From assembly GCA_031310005.1 (NCBI GenBank), contig CM062379.1, positions 5,456,001-5,520,000 on the forward strand: a DNA stretch of 64,000 nucleotides, given 5' to 3'. Below, piece after piece: positions 1 to 12,012 of the stretch; positions within the stretch are counted from its first letter, which is position 1; the number at the start of each line of letters is the position of its first letter. The stretch is from Dactylellina haptotyla. Taxonomy: Eukaryota > Ascomycota > Orbiliomycetes > Orbiliales > Orbiliaceae. Both the position numbers and the translations under genes were made by a program. Below the pieces are notes generated by a model, which did no database searches, was not told the origin of the DNA, and saw nothing but the letters and a program-made list of their open reading frames with translations.

Positions 1-3000
1 CCGCCTTGGAGAACGCTGCGTGGCAGCGGGTGCGGAAATAGTCGTAGCCTAGTGGGTATGATCTACCTTGGAACAAGAGTTCTGTGCATATCAATGCAAT
101 GTTCAGTGTTTGTATTGCACGATGAGCTGTGGTGGTGTACAAGCAGGTGCTAGCATACCCTTGTAGATGCTTTTGACTTGGTAGCGGAGGGCGGACATGT
201 TGTCCTGCTTGTTACATTTTCTCTGTGAGAGCAAGTTGAGTGTACATCGAAGTTGAGGAGCTCTTCGATTGTAACCTTGTGGTGGATTATTCAACTGTAG
301 AGTAGATGGTCTGTGGTACGTAAATTTAACGCGAACGTCTGTGGTACCTGGGGTTCCTTGACATCAACGATACAATGCGAACAACACGAAACCTCCAACA
401 AACACGCGTACAAGAAGTCGACAGTCCTCGTGCGTTAGTCAAATAAAGAAAAATGTCAGTAACAGGGTAAGAAATTAGTGGGTATATAAGAAGTTTTTCG
501 GGGACTATATAATGCTTAATTCGTATTAAGAGAATCATTAAGAACTTATAAGAGCTGCTGAAGGAGCTATCGAAGGGATGTAGAGTTATTGGATACTTCG
601 TGATGAAACTGCCCCGTCTGGCTTCGAGACAGATCGTGGCTCGTTTTACAGAGATCCGGAGAGGAAGAAGTAAATGCAGTCTTATACCTAGAAAAAGAAG
701 ATAAACGGACAGGCTTCCTTTGTCAACGCTATCCTGAAACCTTCTAAGTAGACGTAATAAAATTTTTCTTCAGGGCGGAAACCCGTGACTGCTATTCTCT
801 ACGCTTCCTTTCTAACACTGATGTAAGCGGCGTAAATATTCACAAATCGCAACTATATAAATCTTGGCCTCACTTCCTATTGCTTGAAAATATCTTTCCT
901 CTTACATCGATTTTGAACAAGTATTCTCAGCTTCATATATCACAAAACTCATAAAATATCTAATATCATATGTTCTTCGGTCAACTCGGGATCGAGTCTA
1001 TTTGAATATTTCTGGTTCAGCCAGATTCTTGATAACTTTTCACGATGACAAAAAAAATTCTAAGCTTGTTTAGGGGCGTCAAAAATTACGGCTTAATATC
1101 CTGGGAATAAATTCTCAGTAACTCTTAGGAGGCATAACCAATCTGTCTTAAAATATAACCTATTGAGACCACTTCGATGAGTAGATGGTTCATGAGAAAG
1201 GTAATTGGCGAATATGACATCGTCAATATTCGCCAGCTACAGAAAAAACCCATTCCCCCACGGTCCCCCCAATGACAACATAAAGCCCATAGTGATGAGA
1301 ACCAATTTAGGGATAAACCAAAGTAACTCCTTGAGGCCGTCAGCTTACTCAAGCTGAGACCCCAGTACGTGCTCAGACATAAGACTAGAAAATTGACTAT
1401 GTGCTGTTTGTGATGCTAATAAAGTACCCTCTTCTTCTGTGGGGTGAAACAGCTTTGGGTGCTCTGTCGACCCGAATTCGAAAAAGTGTCATCTTGTGTG
1501 GTTCCGGCTTCCAGCGAAGCCGATCACTATCTATGCACCTAAGGAAGCTAGAAGTATTTGAGATGAGAAATAACATAACAAGTCAATCCTATATCAAAAA
1601 CCTGGACCGATCAAAATACTAGGTAGAATATGGAAGTCAAATATAAAATTCAATTCATATCAACTATATCTGTGATATATGGTGGTGTTCTGGTGCCAAG
1701 AGTAGTCATGGGAGCTGTTCTTAACACTAAAACAATAATAATAATATTAAGAAAACGGGCTATTGTGCAGAGGCTCGTTATTGCTGAAAACCAAACAATG
1801 CATATTCCCAATTTACGTCAAACACAAAGGAACTTAATAACAATACTATAACTAAGGACCCATAGCTGGTGTAGTCACGGTCGCGTCGACCAGTTACATC
1901 ATGTGGTTGTCCAGGAGAATCGAATGACATAGTGGTAGTTGGAATAGCGGAGACATTGGATGGTCATTGCCGACCATCTCATGTCTCCGATGCTCTTAAG
2001 ATCTTGTTACGAGCTTATTGATTGAGTGACTTCTGAGTTCTGGGCGAGTGTCTCACCCGAGCTCGCGCCTTTTTACTTGATATACATAGGTTTCTTAGAT
2101 ATTTATACGGGGAGGAGCTTGAACTATTTAATTTTCTTGTTCATGGCTATCTGCCTATGAAAAAGAGAAAGAGAAAGCAGAGGAAGCTTAAGAAGAAGAA
2201 ACCTACTAGCTTGATGTTAATCAAAATGTTTAACCTCGTATATAACTAACTTATCTAAAGAACGAATATCTAGAAAAAAAAACACAGTATATCTAAAAGC
2301 TCAATCGCTTCGAGAAACTATTGCCATGGAAGAGCTATGGAAGATTTGGGATTTTGTCCTGCTTCTGCCTTTACAGTCAAAGGTCCAGGTATCTCTAGCA
2401 TAGGCCTTGCGAGCTATCTATCGCCACACCATGTATGTGGCAATACCGGCGAGATAAATCAAAATATATGTACTACCGGCTACCAAAAGCTTAGGTAGAC
2501 TTTGAAAATCGAAAACTATATAAATAAACACTCAAACTAGAGGTAGCGATCATTAAGATGTCGAAAAATACCAGCCGAATTCTAGGTAATAGAAACGGCA
2601 TCTAAGCCGACCTATGTTATCTTAACTATCATATGGAATATTTCCGCCGGTCAAAATCTAAAATATGCCCAGAAAGCTTATCGGCATGGTTCTAACTTTC
2701 GGCTTGATTAATACGGCAGAAATTTGTCGTTTCTGCAACATGTGCTTTGGGGCATTTTGAACATATTCGAATACCATCAGAGTGACAAATGTTGGATTCG
2801 ACATCCGAATCAGGGGAACTTGGGGTTGACCATTAGCCATCGGCCTTCCATTCCAAAGTTTGGCTGCAACAATCACAGCTATTGAAAGAATACAGTTTGC
2901 TTTATAACAATAGCCCTTGTATGAGGGGAATAATGACTATCTTTCTGCGGACTGGGCTAGGTAGTCCCAGTTCTGTGCCATGATCCCCGGAACCAAGATA

Positions 3001-6000
3001 AAAAGTACAAGAAGGTATGTGGTGGGCTGTCGAGCTACCAGTGTGTGTTATTGGCGGGAGGATATTAGAAAGACTTGAAAGGCGAAATCAAAAAACACAT
3101 GATGGATACTGACATATTTCCAGTCATGTGTATAACCTCAACTATCATTCTTAAGATCATTTGTCTGTTTTTTAGGTTATTAAAAGAAATAGACTAAAGT
3201 ATATAGATACGAATACAGTATGCTATCTTGAAAACCATTCTAGTTACATTAGATGAAAAGTAGACGTTTTATCCGTGCTTTCTTCAAAATCTAACGATCA
3301 TCATACCAGCCTGACCAACCACCATGTTTATCGCCCGCCTGAACCCACATCATACTACATTAAGCCCCATCAGCCTGAAACTCATAACTCAAAACAATTT
3401 GAGGATGCACATCCATTTCGACGAAGGTCTAGGTCGATCTAGGTTTACCGCACGATAGAGGACCGGGAAACTCGGTCGTGAGGAGTGTCTGTGGCTACTG
3501 CCGGAAAACAAAGCTGCCTATTGGTGTGCATTATACTTCTTCTGCTCAATTTCTAGATTAGAGACGGATAACGCTGTATGCCATTCGACATCGGAGATAT
3601 ATTCGTCACCACAAACATCAAGGACAAGTGATCTACTTTTCAACCCACACCTATTCACTGAAATTGTAAAGTGCATTATTTGGACAATTTTACAGATACA
3701 GCATTATTATTGGGTTAATGCCTTTTTTCTTCCAAGTTTGCGTATGCGTAGAGGGTATGGATAGTCATAGCTGGAATTCTACTATCAATGTTATGTATTT
3801 ATATTCTATAAACAGGGTAGAACATCCGTCGAAATAATCCCTTTGTTTAATGAAATTACTCACATCTGTTGGGCGTCTGAGGGACCTGGATTTTTAACAA
3901 GAAAAACCATTCAGAATTAATATGGTCAACAGTTGGGGTTAGGGTAGGAAGTTCCGGTGGTTAGATTCTTGACATCATTTGTACGACTATATGACCACTC
4001 TCAGCATTCCAGGGAGCTGAGCCGGATTCCAACAGGGTTCCAGATTCCCCATGCATAAAAACTGGCGGGTTCTCAACCAACGGAATCCGGCCCCTTTTGG
4101 GCCCCCCTAGGATCGCAGGTACAGGCTCGATACCGCCTTTTAATGCCGTTCGCTAGGCAGGGTGGAGGCCCACGATAAGAGCAGATCGTACTAATCGCTA
4201 AAGGTATCTGGGACATCCGTCTGCGTTAGCCTAATTGGGAGCTTTAGAGCTGGAGTATTGGGTAATCTGGGACAATGCCACGCCTTTGCCGAGCGAGATA
4301 GACGTTGTATTTCGTCTACAGTATCCGTAAGGTACGGTGTGGTGTGGAAACCTGTCGAAAAGAGTGGTTGGGAAGACCAGCGGTTATGTCGTGCAGGTGC
4401 ACACCCGAACCTAATGGGAGATAAGAGGTTGCATGCTAAAATGTTACATTACCATATGGAGAGAAACTTTTGAAAAATTGAAGGTTTAATATTTGTTTGT
4501 TATAAAAAGGTAGCTCGATGCATTGATTGTTTTAAGACAGTGCTGGTTTCATGAACCTAGCAGGATTGCGTGTAGATTATTTCATGTTCCCACAAGGCTG
4601 CAGGTAACCGCGTGTCAGTTACAATAAAGATCATGTATTTCTAAAATTAAAAATAAAAAAAGAACGCCGAATGGTAGGACTTCTGTTCCTGACGGTATTT
4701 CCTCAGTGCATTCCTTTTTATTATTTTGGGGATCGTTGAGTCGGAACATGCGAATGCGACCGGCGTGTAGCGCGGAGAATTTTATGGGTGCACCGAATAG
4801 GTATGAGGAGGTAGAGCATGCGAGGTTTGATGGAGATTAGACGAACATCTTGCATGTGGTATCCATTTCTGGGACTCAGCCTACCGCTGGGAATGCGCGG
4901 AGCTTCTAGAAGTCCGGTTGATCAAGCGAACAGGGTCCTCAATAGATTAATTACTTGATCAAAAAATGTGGTTCTCTCATGCCGGGTAGCAGCTTGGCTC
5001 GTTTTGAGTCTCGGATTGAATGCCCATGGCACTCGGCTCCAAAGGCAAGGGGTGAAAAACACCCGCCGTTACAGATTCGATATTTTCCGCTCTGCCCATG
5101 ATAAGATTTCTCCCGGTTGATGGGCAGTTTCTGAAGTTTGTCATTGTTCGAATAGGCCGTCTTGAAACCCGCGTCGGTCTCCGAGTGTCATCGAGAACCG
5201 GGGCTTCCGACCCAGACCCGTGTAAACTCACAACGTCACAGTAAAGGAGAATTTTTACTCCACATTAATAATAAAAAAACAATGAAAAATCTCTTGTGTG
5301 ATCGAGGTGTTTGTGAGGTTTTAACCCAACTGGGAGTGTCGTTCCTTTCGGGGGCCAATCGTCTCAGGATCGGTAGAGGGTCTGCTGGCGCTAGCTTGGA
5401 TGCTGGCACTATCGCTTTGGTTGCTCCCGTTTCGAGACGCAGCTAATGGGGATGAAGGGTGGACATGTCGAAGACCAGCTCCCATAAATAGGAGCAGCCA
5501 TTAAGAAAGGTGGTTCGATAGGACTGGGATTGGGCTGGGAGGTCATCAATCGGATAGCCTGTTCAGCCTCAGTCGATGTATCAACCCGCAGCCACCACCA
5601 CCAACCACGCCGTGATTGATTGATTGATAGAGCATAGCAGCGGTAGACGAAGTAGCGGGTACACCATTGAACTAGGAGCTCAAAGAGGAGCCGAAGCGCT
5701 CTTAAAAGGAACTGTGCCGTCCGTCTCCTGACGATACGGAGCTTGCCTTCTCTCTTCCTTCTCTTTTTCTTCCTGATCCTTCAAGCATCACCGCTTGCTT
5801 TTTAGCCCTGTTCTGTCCACTCGCTCTTTTCGTTCCTTTGTGTAGGCGCAGCTAGCTAGCTAGACCCCAGACCAAGCCCGATCTGACTCCGGAGAGACAG
5901 ACAGATAGACCGTCGAGCACCCGTGACTGCATCTGCGGATTGCGTATTGAGACAGGCAAGCTCGTCGAGAGAAATCCAAGTTATCTCATTGTATCCGGAT

Positions 6001-7252
6001 ATCGACCAGGGAGGAGACTGTTATTTTTTATTTCCTCGATTCCACTTGTGCACTAATTTGCCCCTGCAGCGAAACGCAGCCAGAAACTATCCGAGCCAGC
6101 AGAAGGAGGAATACCAGGCCCTGGTGGAGATACTTTGACCCTCCGCCGCCCATCTGACTGGCTGTTCTTCCGGGAGGCCTCCAAGAAGCAAAGGGGTGGC
6201 CCACTCAGCACTAAGCAGGTACTCTTTCGCTTTGCTTGGGTGTGTATAAGTCCAAGCTAGTTAAAAAGGTGTCGATTCCGACTCGTCGTCGTTCTCCCGT
6301 TCTTACCCTTCTCCTCCTGCCGTACGCCCGCCAGGCACGACACTCGATCTCTGTCTCCTTCCTTCCTTCCTTTCTTCCGTATTCTTGCCCGTCGTCTCCA
6401 TTGTAAGTCATCACGAGATCCTAACCAGCCGTCCCCCCTCTCCCCCCGTGAAAGTGAAGTGAAGCGAGCTGGGGACCCGCCAGCTATCCCTATCTGGCCT
6501 CACTCACTCACGCACTGCACCAAAAACTTCCCACCCGAAGAAGTGCGGCACAAACCGTTTCTCACTGTCTCGCTCTAGGTGATTGTTGGTTTCGTCGTAC
6601 CTTCGGCAGATTATACACTATTACCAGCCTTCTTACCGTGCCATCCGTCTCCCGCCTCCCCTCCAGCTTGCAGCGTCGGTGTGACTGTCGTCGTTGTCCT
6701 CGTCAGCTTCAACACCTCCTCCACCAAGTCCACAACCTCCTCCGCTCAACGACGTCCTCAACACGGGAAACAACACTTGCCCCTATACAGCTCTACCAAA
6801 AACCCTTCACCTCGAAAAAACAGTCAGCCTTTATGATTGGGAACACCTTTTCCTAGCGAATTTCGTTCAGCAGGAAAACTCCTTTGAGGTCAGCAGGAAC
6901 TGCAGGAGATTCAAATCTTCTTCACCGACTCCGGTAGTCCTCCGACCTTCGTTACGTTTGAAAAATACCATAATCATACCATATTCACTGGTGCAAGCAT
7001 CCGGTTCCAAAGGTACGTTCCCGTCAGATGCCAGACCTCCCCCCGCAGGTTCCAACATATACTGACTCTTCTGAACTGCTGTAGTCAAGCATTCAAGTCT
7101 TGAAATATCTCAGAAGTAACGCCGCAACGTATATCACGCAAAGCTCTGCCTTTTTTTTGGAGTAAAAAAGTACCGTATATCGTCTAGACGACCCCAATAT
7201 AAGTAATATATAAATACGTATATTCTCGAAAAACGTTCCTCTCTCGGCGAAA
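1..7252. other. Long region without a supported gene; 3' part is probable VTS1 promoter and leader
   Basis: No reading frame here shows a recognisable family, a conserved start and stop, or a chain of plausible exons; open frames are short and look random. Bases 1-5000 are fairly AT-rich, with many short A and T runs. From about 5700 the composition shifts to pyrimidine-rich, with CT tracts around 5750-5830 and 6340-6380, as is common before fungal start codons. Short simple repeats occur: a GATT tract at 5614-5628, an AGCT tract at 5850-5863 and a CTTC tract near 6356-6375. An imperfect hairpin lies at 1948-1989. The last 1-1.5 kb is most simply the promoter and 5' leader of VTS1. The rest may be decayed sequence or non-coding transcription units that cannot be seen by eye. 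Confidence 0.5.
1948..1989. repeat. Imperfect inverted repeat (hairpin)
   Basis: The left arm 1948-1956 pairs perfectly with 1981-1989 (9 bp), a 2-base mismatch follows, and 1959-1965 pairs with 1972-1978 (7 bp) around a 6-base loop. It sits in the gene-free left end of the window. No function can be assigned; it could be a small-RNA precursor, part of a decayed element, or chance. Confidence 0.6.
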
Positions 7253-9231
7253 ATGTCAGCCAACCGTAATAGCACCCCTGACGGCGCTACCTCGTCCCTT
7301 CGCCCTCCCACTAACCGTGGGCATCATCTTCGCGCATCTGCGGATATGTCCGGGTTTACCTCTCCTCTCGCCAACTCGCGTCAGATCCGTCCCGCTTCCG
7401 AGGTCTACTTGAACGCTGGAACCCCTCCAGCTCAGAACTCTGAGACCGAAGCCTACGATAAGGCTGCCCAGAAATGGCTGGCCGACCTGGAATCCTACGA
7501 GAACACCTTGGACGAGATGGCTGCCGCGACCTTGGATCAGGAGTTCAAGGACGAATTGAGCGCCATTGAACAGTGGTTCCGCGTTTTGAGCGTTGCTGAA
7601 CGTACCGCTGCTCTCTACGCTCTGCTCCAACAAACTACCCCTGTTCAGGTTCGCTTCTTTATCGCGATTCTGCAACAGATGGCCTCCAGCCAGTCTGGTA
7701 AGCTTCATATATTCAGACACTCTGTGTATAATTCAGCATCTAACAGAATGGCGACCTAGATCCTTTGTCGAACAGAATGAGCGAACTCATGGTCAGCGAG
7801 CAGTCCCGCCATTCGTTCCCATCCCGGCCACCCCCATCTCCAACGACCCTTACCAACCGTAACTCTCAGCTCGATCCTGCCACTGTTAGCGCTATGTTCC
7901 CTGAAGCCGCAGCTGCCCTTGCCACCCAGCGAGCTCGCTACAGCCAGGTTTCGGGCGTGACACCTGGTACTAAGTCCAACAGAAACAGTGCCATCTTCGA
8001 GACGAAGCCTTCCAGCTCTCTCTCTACGATGTCTTTGGCCAACAACCCACCCTCTTCCCCATGGAGACGTGATGAATCTGTTCCACAGCCCAATGCCAAC
8101 GGTGGCGAGAACAGACCAAAATCCGGTCAGGACAACAAGCAAAGTGCGAAAGAGAGCAGCATGGGCAACTGGCAAGCGCCACCACGCTCTGCCGGACTTC
8201 GCTCTCCAGGCATCCCGACATCCGCGTCTTCCAACATCCAAAATACTACTATCACCAGTGTCAATGGTGGAAACGGCCCTATCGAAATGCCTGAAATGTC
8301 TCCATTTCCAGTTGGCGCCAATTGGGCCTCCATGGTCAATACTCCCGTGGTTCCAGTGTTCAGTGATGCTATGTCTGCTCAAGCTAACGCCGATATGGTG
8401 GCGAATGCTACCGCCATGAAACTTGCTGCGATGTCTACCGTCAACAACCGTTTCTTGATCGATTCTGATGTCCGCAAGTATCGTCGTTCTAAGCCCGATG
8501 GCACGATCCTCAGCCCTGGGCTTCCTTCTGGCCAGCAACAAATCCCATCCATTACTCAGAACGTGATTATGTACAACGAGCGCGGCCAACCGGTCCAAAT
8601 CCCTGCTGCTGCAATGCAGGTAGCTGCAGCTCAGCAACAACTTGCCGGTCAACCATCTCCTGGAATTTCTCCCGGAACCTATGCTCGTAAGTTGTCATTT
8701 ACTAGACCAATACCTATAATGACAGTACTAACAAACCTTTAGACCTCACTTCGCCTCAACAAAACGGATTCTTGACTCCAACGTATGGATCTCCTCTTCT
8801 CGGTGGCGGTCCAACCATCTCTCTCAACCAATTTGTTGCTGGCAGCGAGGGTTATCATAGCGACCATTCCGACCTCACTGGTGGTACCCGTGGCAGGAGT
8901 CCACGCGGAAGAAGGGGAAGCAGCAAACCCCCTGAGGATCCAACTGATATCAACCTCTTGAGCGATATTCCCGCTTGGCTCCGAAGTTTGAGATTGCACA
9001 AATATACCGACAATCTCAAAGACCTCAAATGGCAAGATCTCGTCCAGCTCGATGACGAGGCCCTTGAGAAGCGGGGGGTCGCTGCTGTTGGCGCTAGACG
9101 CAAGATGCTTAAGGTGAGTTTCTCGAAATTCAATTTATTTCTGCAATTTAAAAAACCCCTGATTAACCGGATTTGTGTAGGTATTCGAGCAAGTCCGAGA
9201 CGCCAAAGCAGACGGAAAGCTACCTCAGTAA
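7253..9231 (+). CDS. VTS1: Vts1/Smaug-type RNA-binding protein with C-terminal SAM domain
   Basis: Post-transcriptional regulator. The Vts1 SAM domain binds small RNA hairpins (Smaug recognition elements) and recruits deadenylation machinery in the cytoplasm. Four exons: 7253-7697, 7760-8686, 8743-9113 and 9181-9231, giving 597 residues. The alternative acceptor at 7746 would leave the long frame, so 7760 was chosen. The N-terminus has the family's conserved helical block ([16 protein letters not shown], about residues 75-92, then [20 protein letters not shown]). A long Ser/Pro/Gln-rich middle follows. The SAM domain occupies about residues 532-597, starting [15 protein letters not shown] and ending KADGKLPQ at the stop. 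The start has a good context (AAAATG) after a long pyrimidine-rich leader. A 298-residue antisense frame over exon 2 is a shadow. The family assignment is secure. Confidence 0.95.
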
Positions 9232-10023
9232 ACGAATCGCCCGATATGCACCCTTTTCAAATATCGAGTCCTTGATTAGAGTCTGGGTACCAAGGAAGCC
9301 TGCTGCACCCAGGATTTCTCGGTCTGCACCACCATGCTCTCGTCAAAAGTCTAGATTGAACGGGATGCTAGTTCGCAATTCCGCTTGGCACACATATCCT
9401 ATGATATTAGCTTTCGTTTCTGCACCCTTCACATTGTTACGAAGTCCGATCCATCCTTTACCTATATAGCCATTCCTATTCTAATGCATGATGCAAACAA
9501 AGCTTTGTGTACGAGTTGACGAGATTCATTCATGTGCATAACTTTATTTCTATATTCTCATGATATCTTTTCCTATACTTTCACTGGCGATATCGTCTTC
9601 CTCCGCTAATAAGAGTCTCTGGTCATCCGTTCCTTCACACCTATCATTTAATACAGCCGTATGAAAAAGCTGTCCCTTATTTAAAACATATATCCCTTGT
9701 CCATTTTCTACGTAGATAAAATATATTTTGAGATGCCGAGTGGGATAAGCTGCTGCGGGGTCTGTGCGTTGGCAACCAGCTTGCACCAAAGAAAAAAATA
9801 TTCTGATGTGAGCCAACACCCACCTCCGAGCTTGCCGTAGAACAATTTTGACATCACGACAAGCTCGCCCGCGACATCCAGCTTCACTCTTTGGCCTCCA
9901 AGACGGCGCTCTTGCCTTGTTAATCCAATCTGCCATTTTATGTCTGGCGAATACATATAGACATACATTTACTGACAACGATTCTGCTGCCGGCCGCCTC
10001 TTACGGCACACGAACATCCCACC
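9232..10023. other. VTS1-UGO1 intergenic region
   Basis: VTS1 3' untranslated sequence followed by the UGO1 promoter. A minus-strand open frame (9550-10083) runs through it into the UGO1 start but shows no recognisable domain and is not annotated. Confidence 0.6.
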
Positions 10024-11602
10024 ATGGCTAACAATCAGTGGACTCCGAACCCTCTGCGCCCCTACTACGTCCCGCCCGCCCATGACTTTCTCACCGGCAA
10101 GCTCTCTTCCGCTACAAGCAGTGCCTCTGCTACGCTAGCCTCCTCGTCTGCCCGAAATGCCACCGCCGCTGCCTCCCCATCGTACATCAGCTCCGCTACA
10201 CGCGACATGCTCTCGGATCTGGATTATTCGGAATACCTCGAAACGCCTAGCGTGACGGTTATGATCCGAGATATGATCGATACGGCTATGATGCGGTACA
10301 CTAGCGTGCTGATATTGCAGCCGTTCAAGGTTGCGAAGACAGTTATGCAGTGCCAGTATGTACCGAAGAGAGCTGGCGGTCTTTCTCCTAATGAGCGCGT
10401 CACGGAGCTCGGAAGCAGTAGCAGGCGGGGCAGCGAGGTATCACCAGGGTTCGCGGAGTACGGAGGAGAGTGGGGTGGTAAATACAACGTAGGTTATCCA
10501 TTAAGGTTTTTATTTGATAATAAGGATTTAACTGATGTGAGATAGGCCGAGGAGTCCGACGACGATGATCCACCGTATTTTGCCTCGAATGACAACGTTG
10601 AAGAAACCGGATCGTGGGCGGGAAGTCAACGGAGGAAGAGAGAGCGAGACCCTAGCAGGGGTCGAAAGATGACGGATAGGAGTGGCAGAATCATCACCGA
10701 TGCTACTAATGCTGAGTATTCGTCAGATAAACCAGAGCACGCCTGGCAGATCAAGACGAAGAAAGTCGGGTCTGTTGCCGATGTGCTAGGCGCGATATGG
10801 AACAAAGAGGGAATATGGGGAGTATGGAAAGGTGAGGATCTCCATGTCATTTATTCCACAAGCACGACCTTATGCTAATTCTGCCTCGGTAGGCTCGAAC
10901 TCAACCTTCGTATATACGATCCTTACCTCAACCATCGAAGCGTGGACTCAATCCTTCCTCTCAGCTGTTATCAACATCCCAGACCCGTCGATAACAGAAG
11001 TCATCGACTCTCCATCTCCAGTGGCGGCTCTCTGCATCATTGTGGCGTCGTCAGCCATCACAGCGCTCCTCCTTGCGCCCCTCGATATTGTTAGGACAAG
11101 AATAATCATGGCCCCAGCGGATGATAAGCCACGCACCATGCTGCCGTTACTCAAATCTCTCCCATCGTACCTTTGCCCGCCGGCACTCGCGCTCCCAACG
11201 GCGCTCCACGCCGCCCTCCCGTCTTTTATGACTGCCGGCGTTCCATACTACCTTCGTGTCAACTACGGTATCGACCCGGTCGTCCGTCCTGCTATCTACA
11301 CGATGTGCACCTTCTTCTCTTCCACCGCAGAACTATTCGTGCGGTTGCCGCTTGAGACAAGCTTGAGGCGAGGCCAGCTTGCAGTCGCAGCGCCAAGAAA
11401 AACCATCGTCCCGGCTGGAAGCTACTACGGATCTTTTGGAACTCTGTGGAGTATCTACAAGACAGAAGAAAGCGGTGGTTCAACAGGCATTGAAGGGCTA
11501 TATAGAGGGTGGAAAGTCGGGATGTGGGGGCTTCTCGGAACATGGGCGATGGGTGTCTTTGGTGGAGCGGCTAATAGCAGTGTTAGCGGTGCGCCGTTCT
11601 AG
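10024..11602 (+). CDS. UGO1: Ugo1-type mitochondrial outer-membrane carrier protein (mitochondrial fusion)
   Basis: In yeast, Ugo1 is a modified carrier-family protein of the mitochondrial outer membrane that links the fusion GTPases Fzo1 and Mgm1. Exons 10024-10488, 10546-10831 and 10893-11602 give 486 residues. The N-terminus has the family's NPLRPYYVPP segment (9-18). The first carrier-like repeat has degenerated to QPFKVAK (99-105), while a cleaner carrier signature, PLDIVRTR, sits at 313-320. A Ser/Arg-rich, charged insert of about 60 residues lies around the first junction. The C-terminal carrier half ends with a hydrophobic Gly-rich helix (GLLGTWAMGVFGG). The N-terminal block plus the mix of weak and good carrier signatures fits Ugo1 better than an ordinary inner-membrane transporter. 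The symbol is by family resemblance. Confidence 0.85.
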
Positions 11603-12012
11603 ACCTCAAACTAGAAACACTGCTGTTAAAGTTTAATGGCTGCAAAGCTCACGAGTTTCATGATAGTTGGATTTGGCAGGTTTTTGTTTTATGTTTTGTC
11701 TTCCCTTTGGTTTACCACTGGCGTTTTTAGGGCAGGGCTCTTCTTTTCCTTAAGAATTCCTTTCTTTGCGGCGTTTTTATCTCTTGTCTCGAAAAAAATT
11801 GGTGACCTTTTTCTTGGTATATATACTTAGCCGATTAGAAACCAAAACTATTCTCTTCTCTTCTGTATGCGTCAATGCCACTCAACTCTTTTTGTTTACA
11901 TGGAGTTCTGTACACTTCAGGTAGAGCTAAGGAAGGTAATACTTCTGAAGGTGAATGATAGATATCAATATACTGTATTGAACCGGAGCTGTGCCACCTG
12001 AGGCATATAAAG
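11603..12012. other. Intergenic region before the F-box gene
   Basis: UGO1 3' sequence, T-rich around 11680-11830, then the short promoter of the F-box gene with a TATA-like CATATAAAG just before the start. No other gene seen. Confidence 0.5.

Noticed and set aside
6579-7065. Three overlapping plus-strand frames upstream of VTS1
   Set aside because: They overlap in different frames in Ser/Thr/Pro-coding CT-rich DNA, as expected for a pyrimidine-rich leader, and none has a family.
7756-8652. 298-residue minus-strand open frame opposite VTS1 exon 2
   Set aside because: It is an antisense shadow of a well-supported coding exon, with Arg/His-rich random composition and no domain.
9550-10083. 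177-codon minus-strand frame before UGO1
   Set aside because: It overlaps the UGO1 start codon region antisense, has no family resemblance, and lies in expected UTR and promoter sequence.
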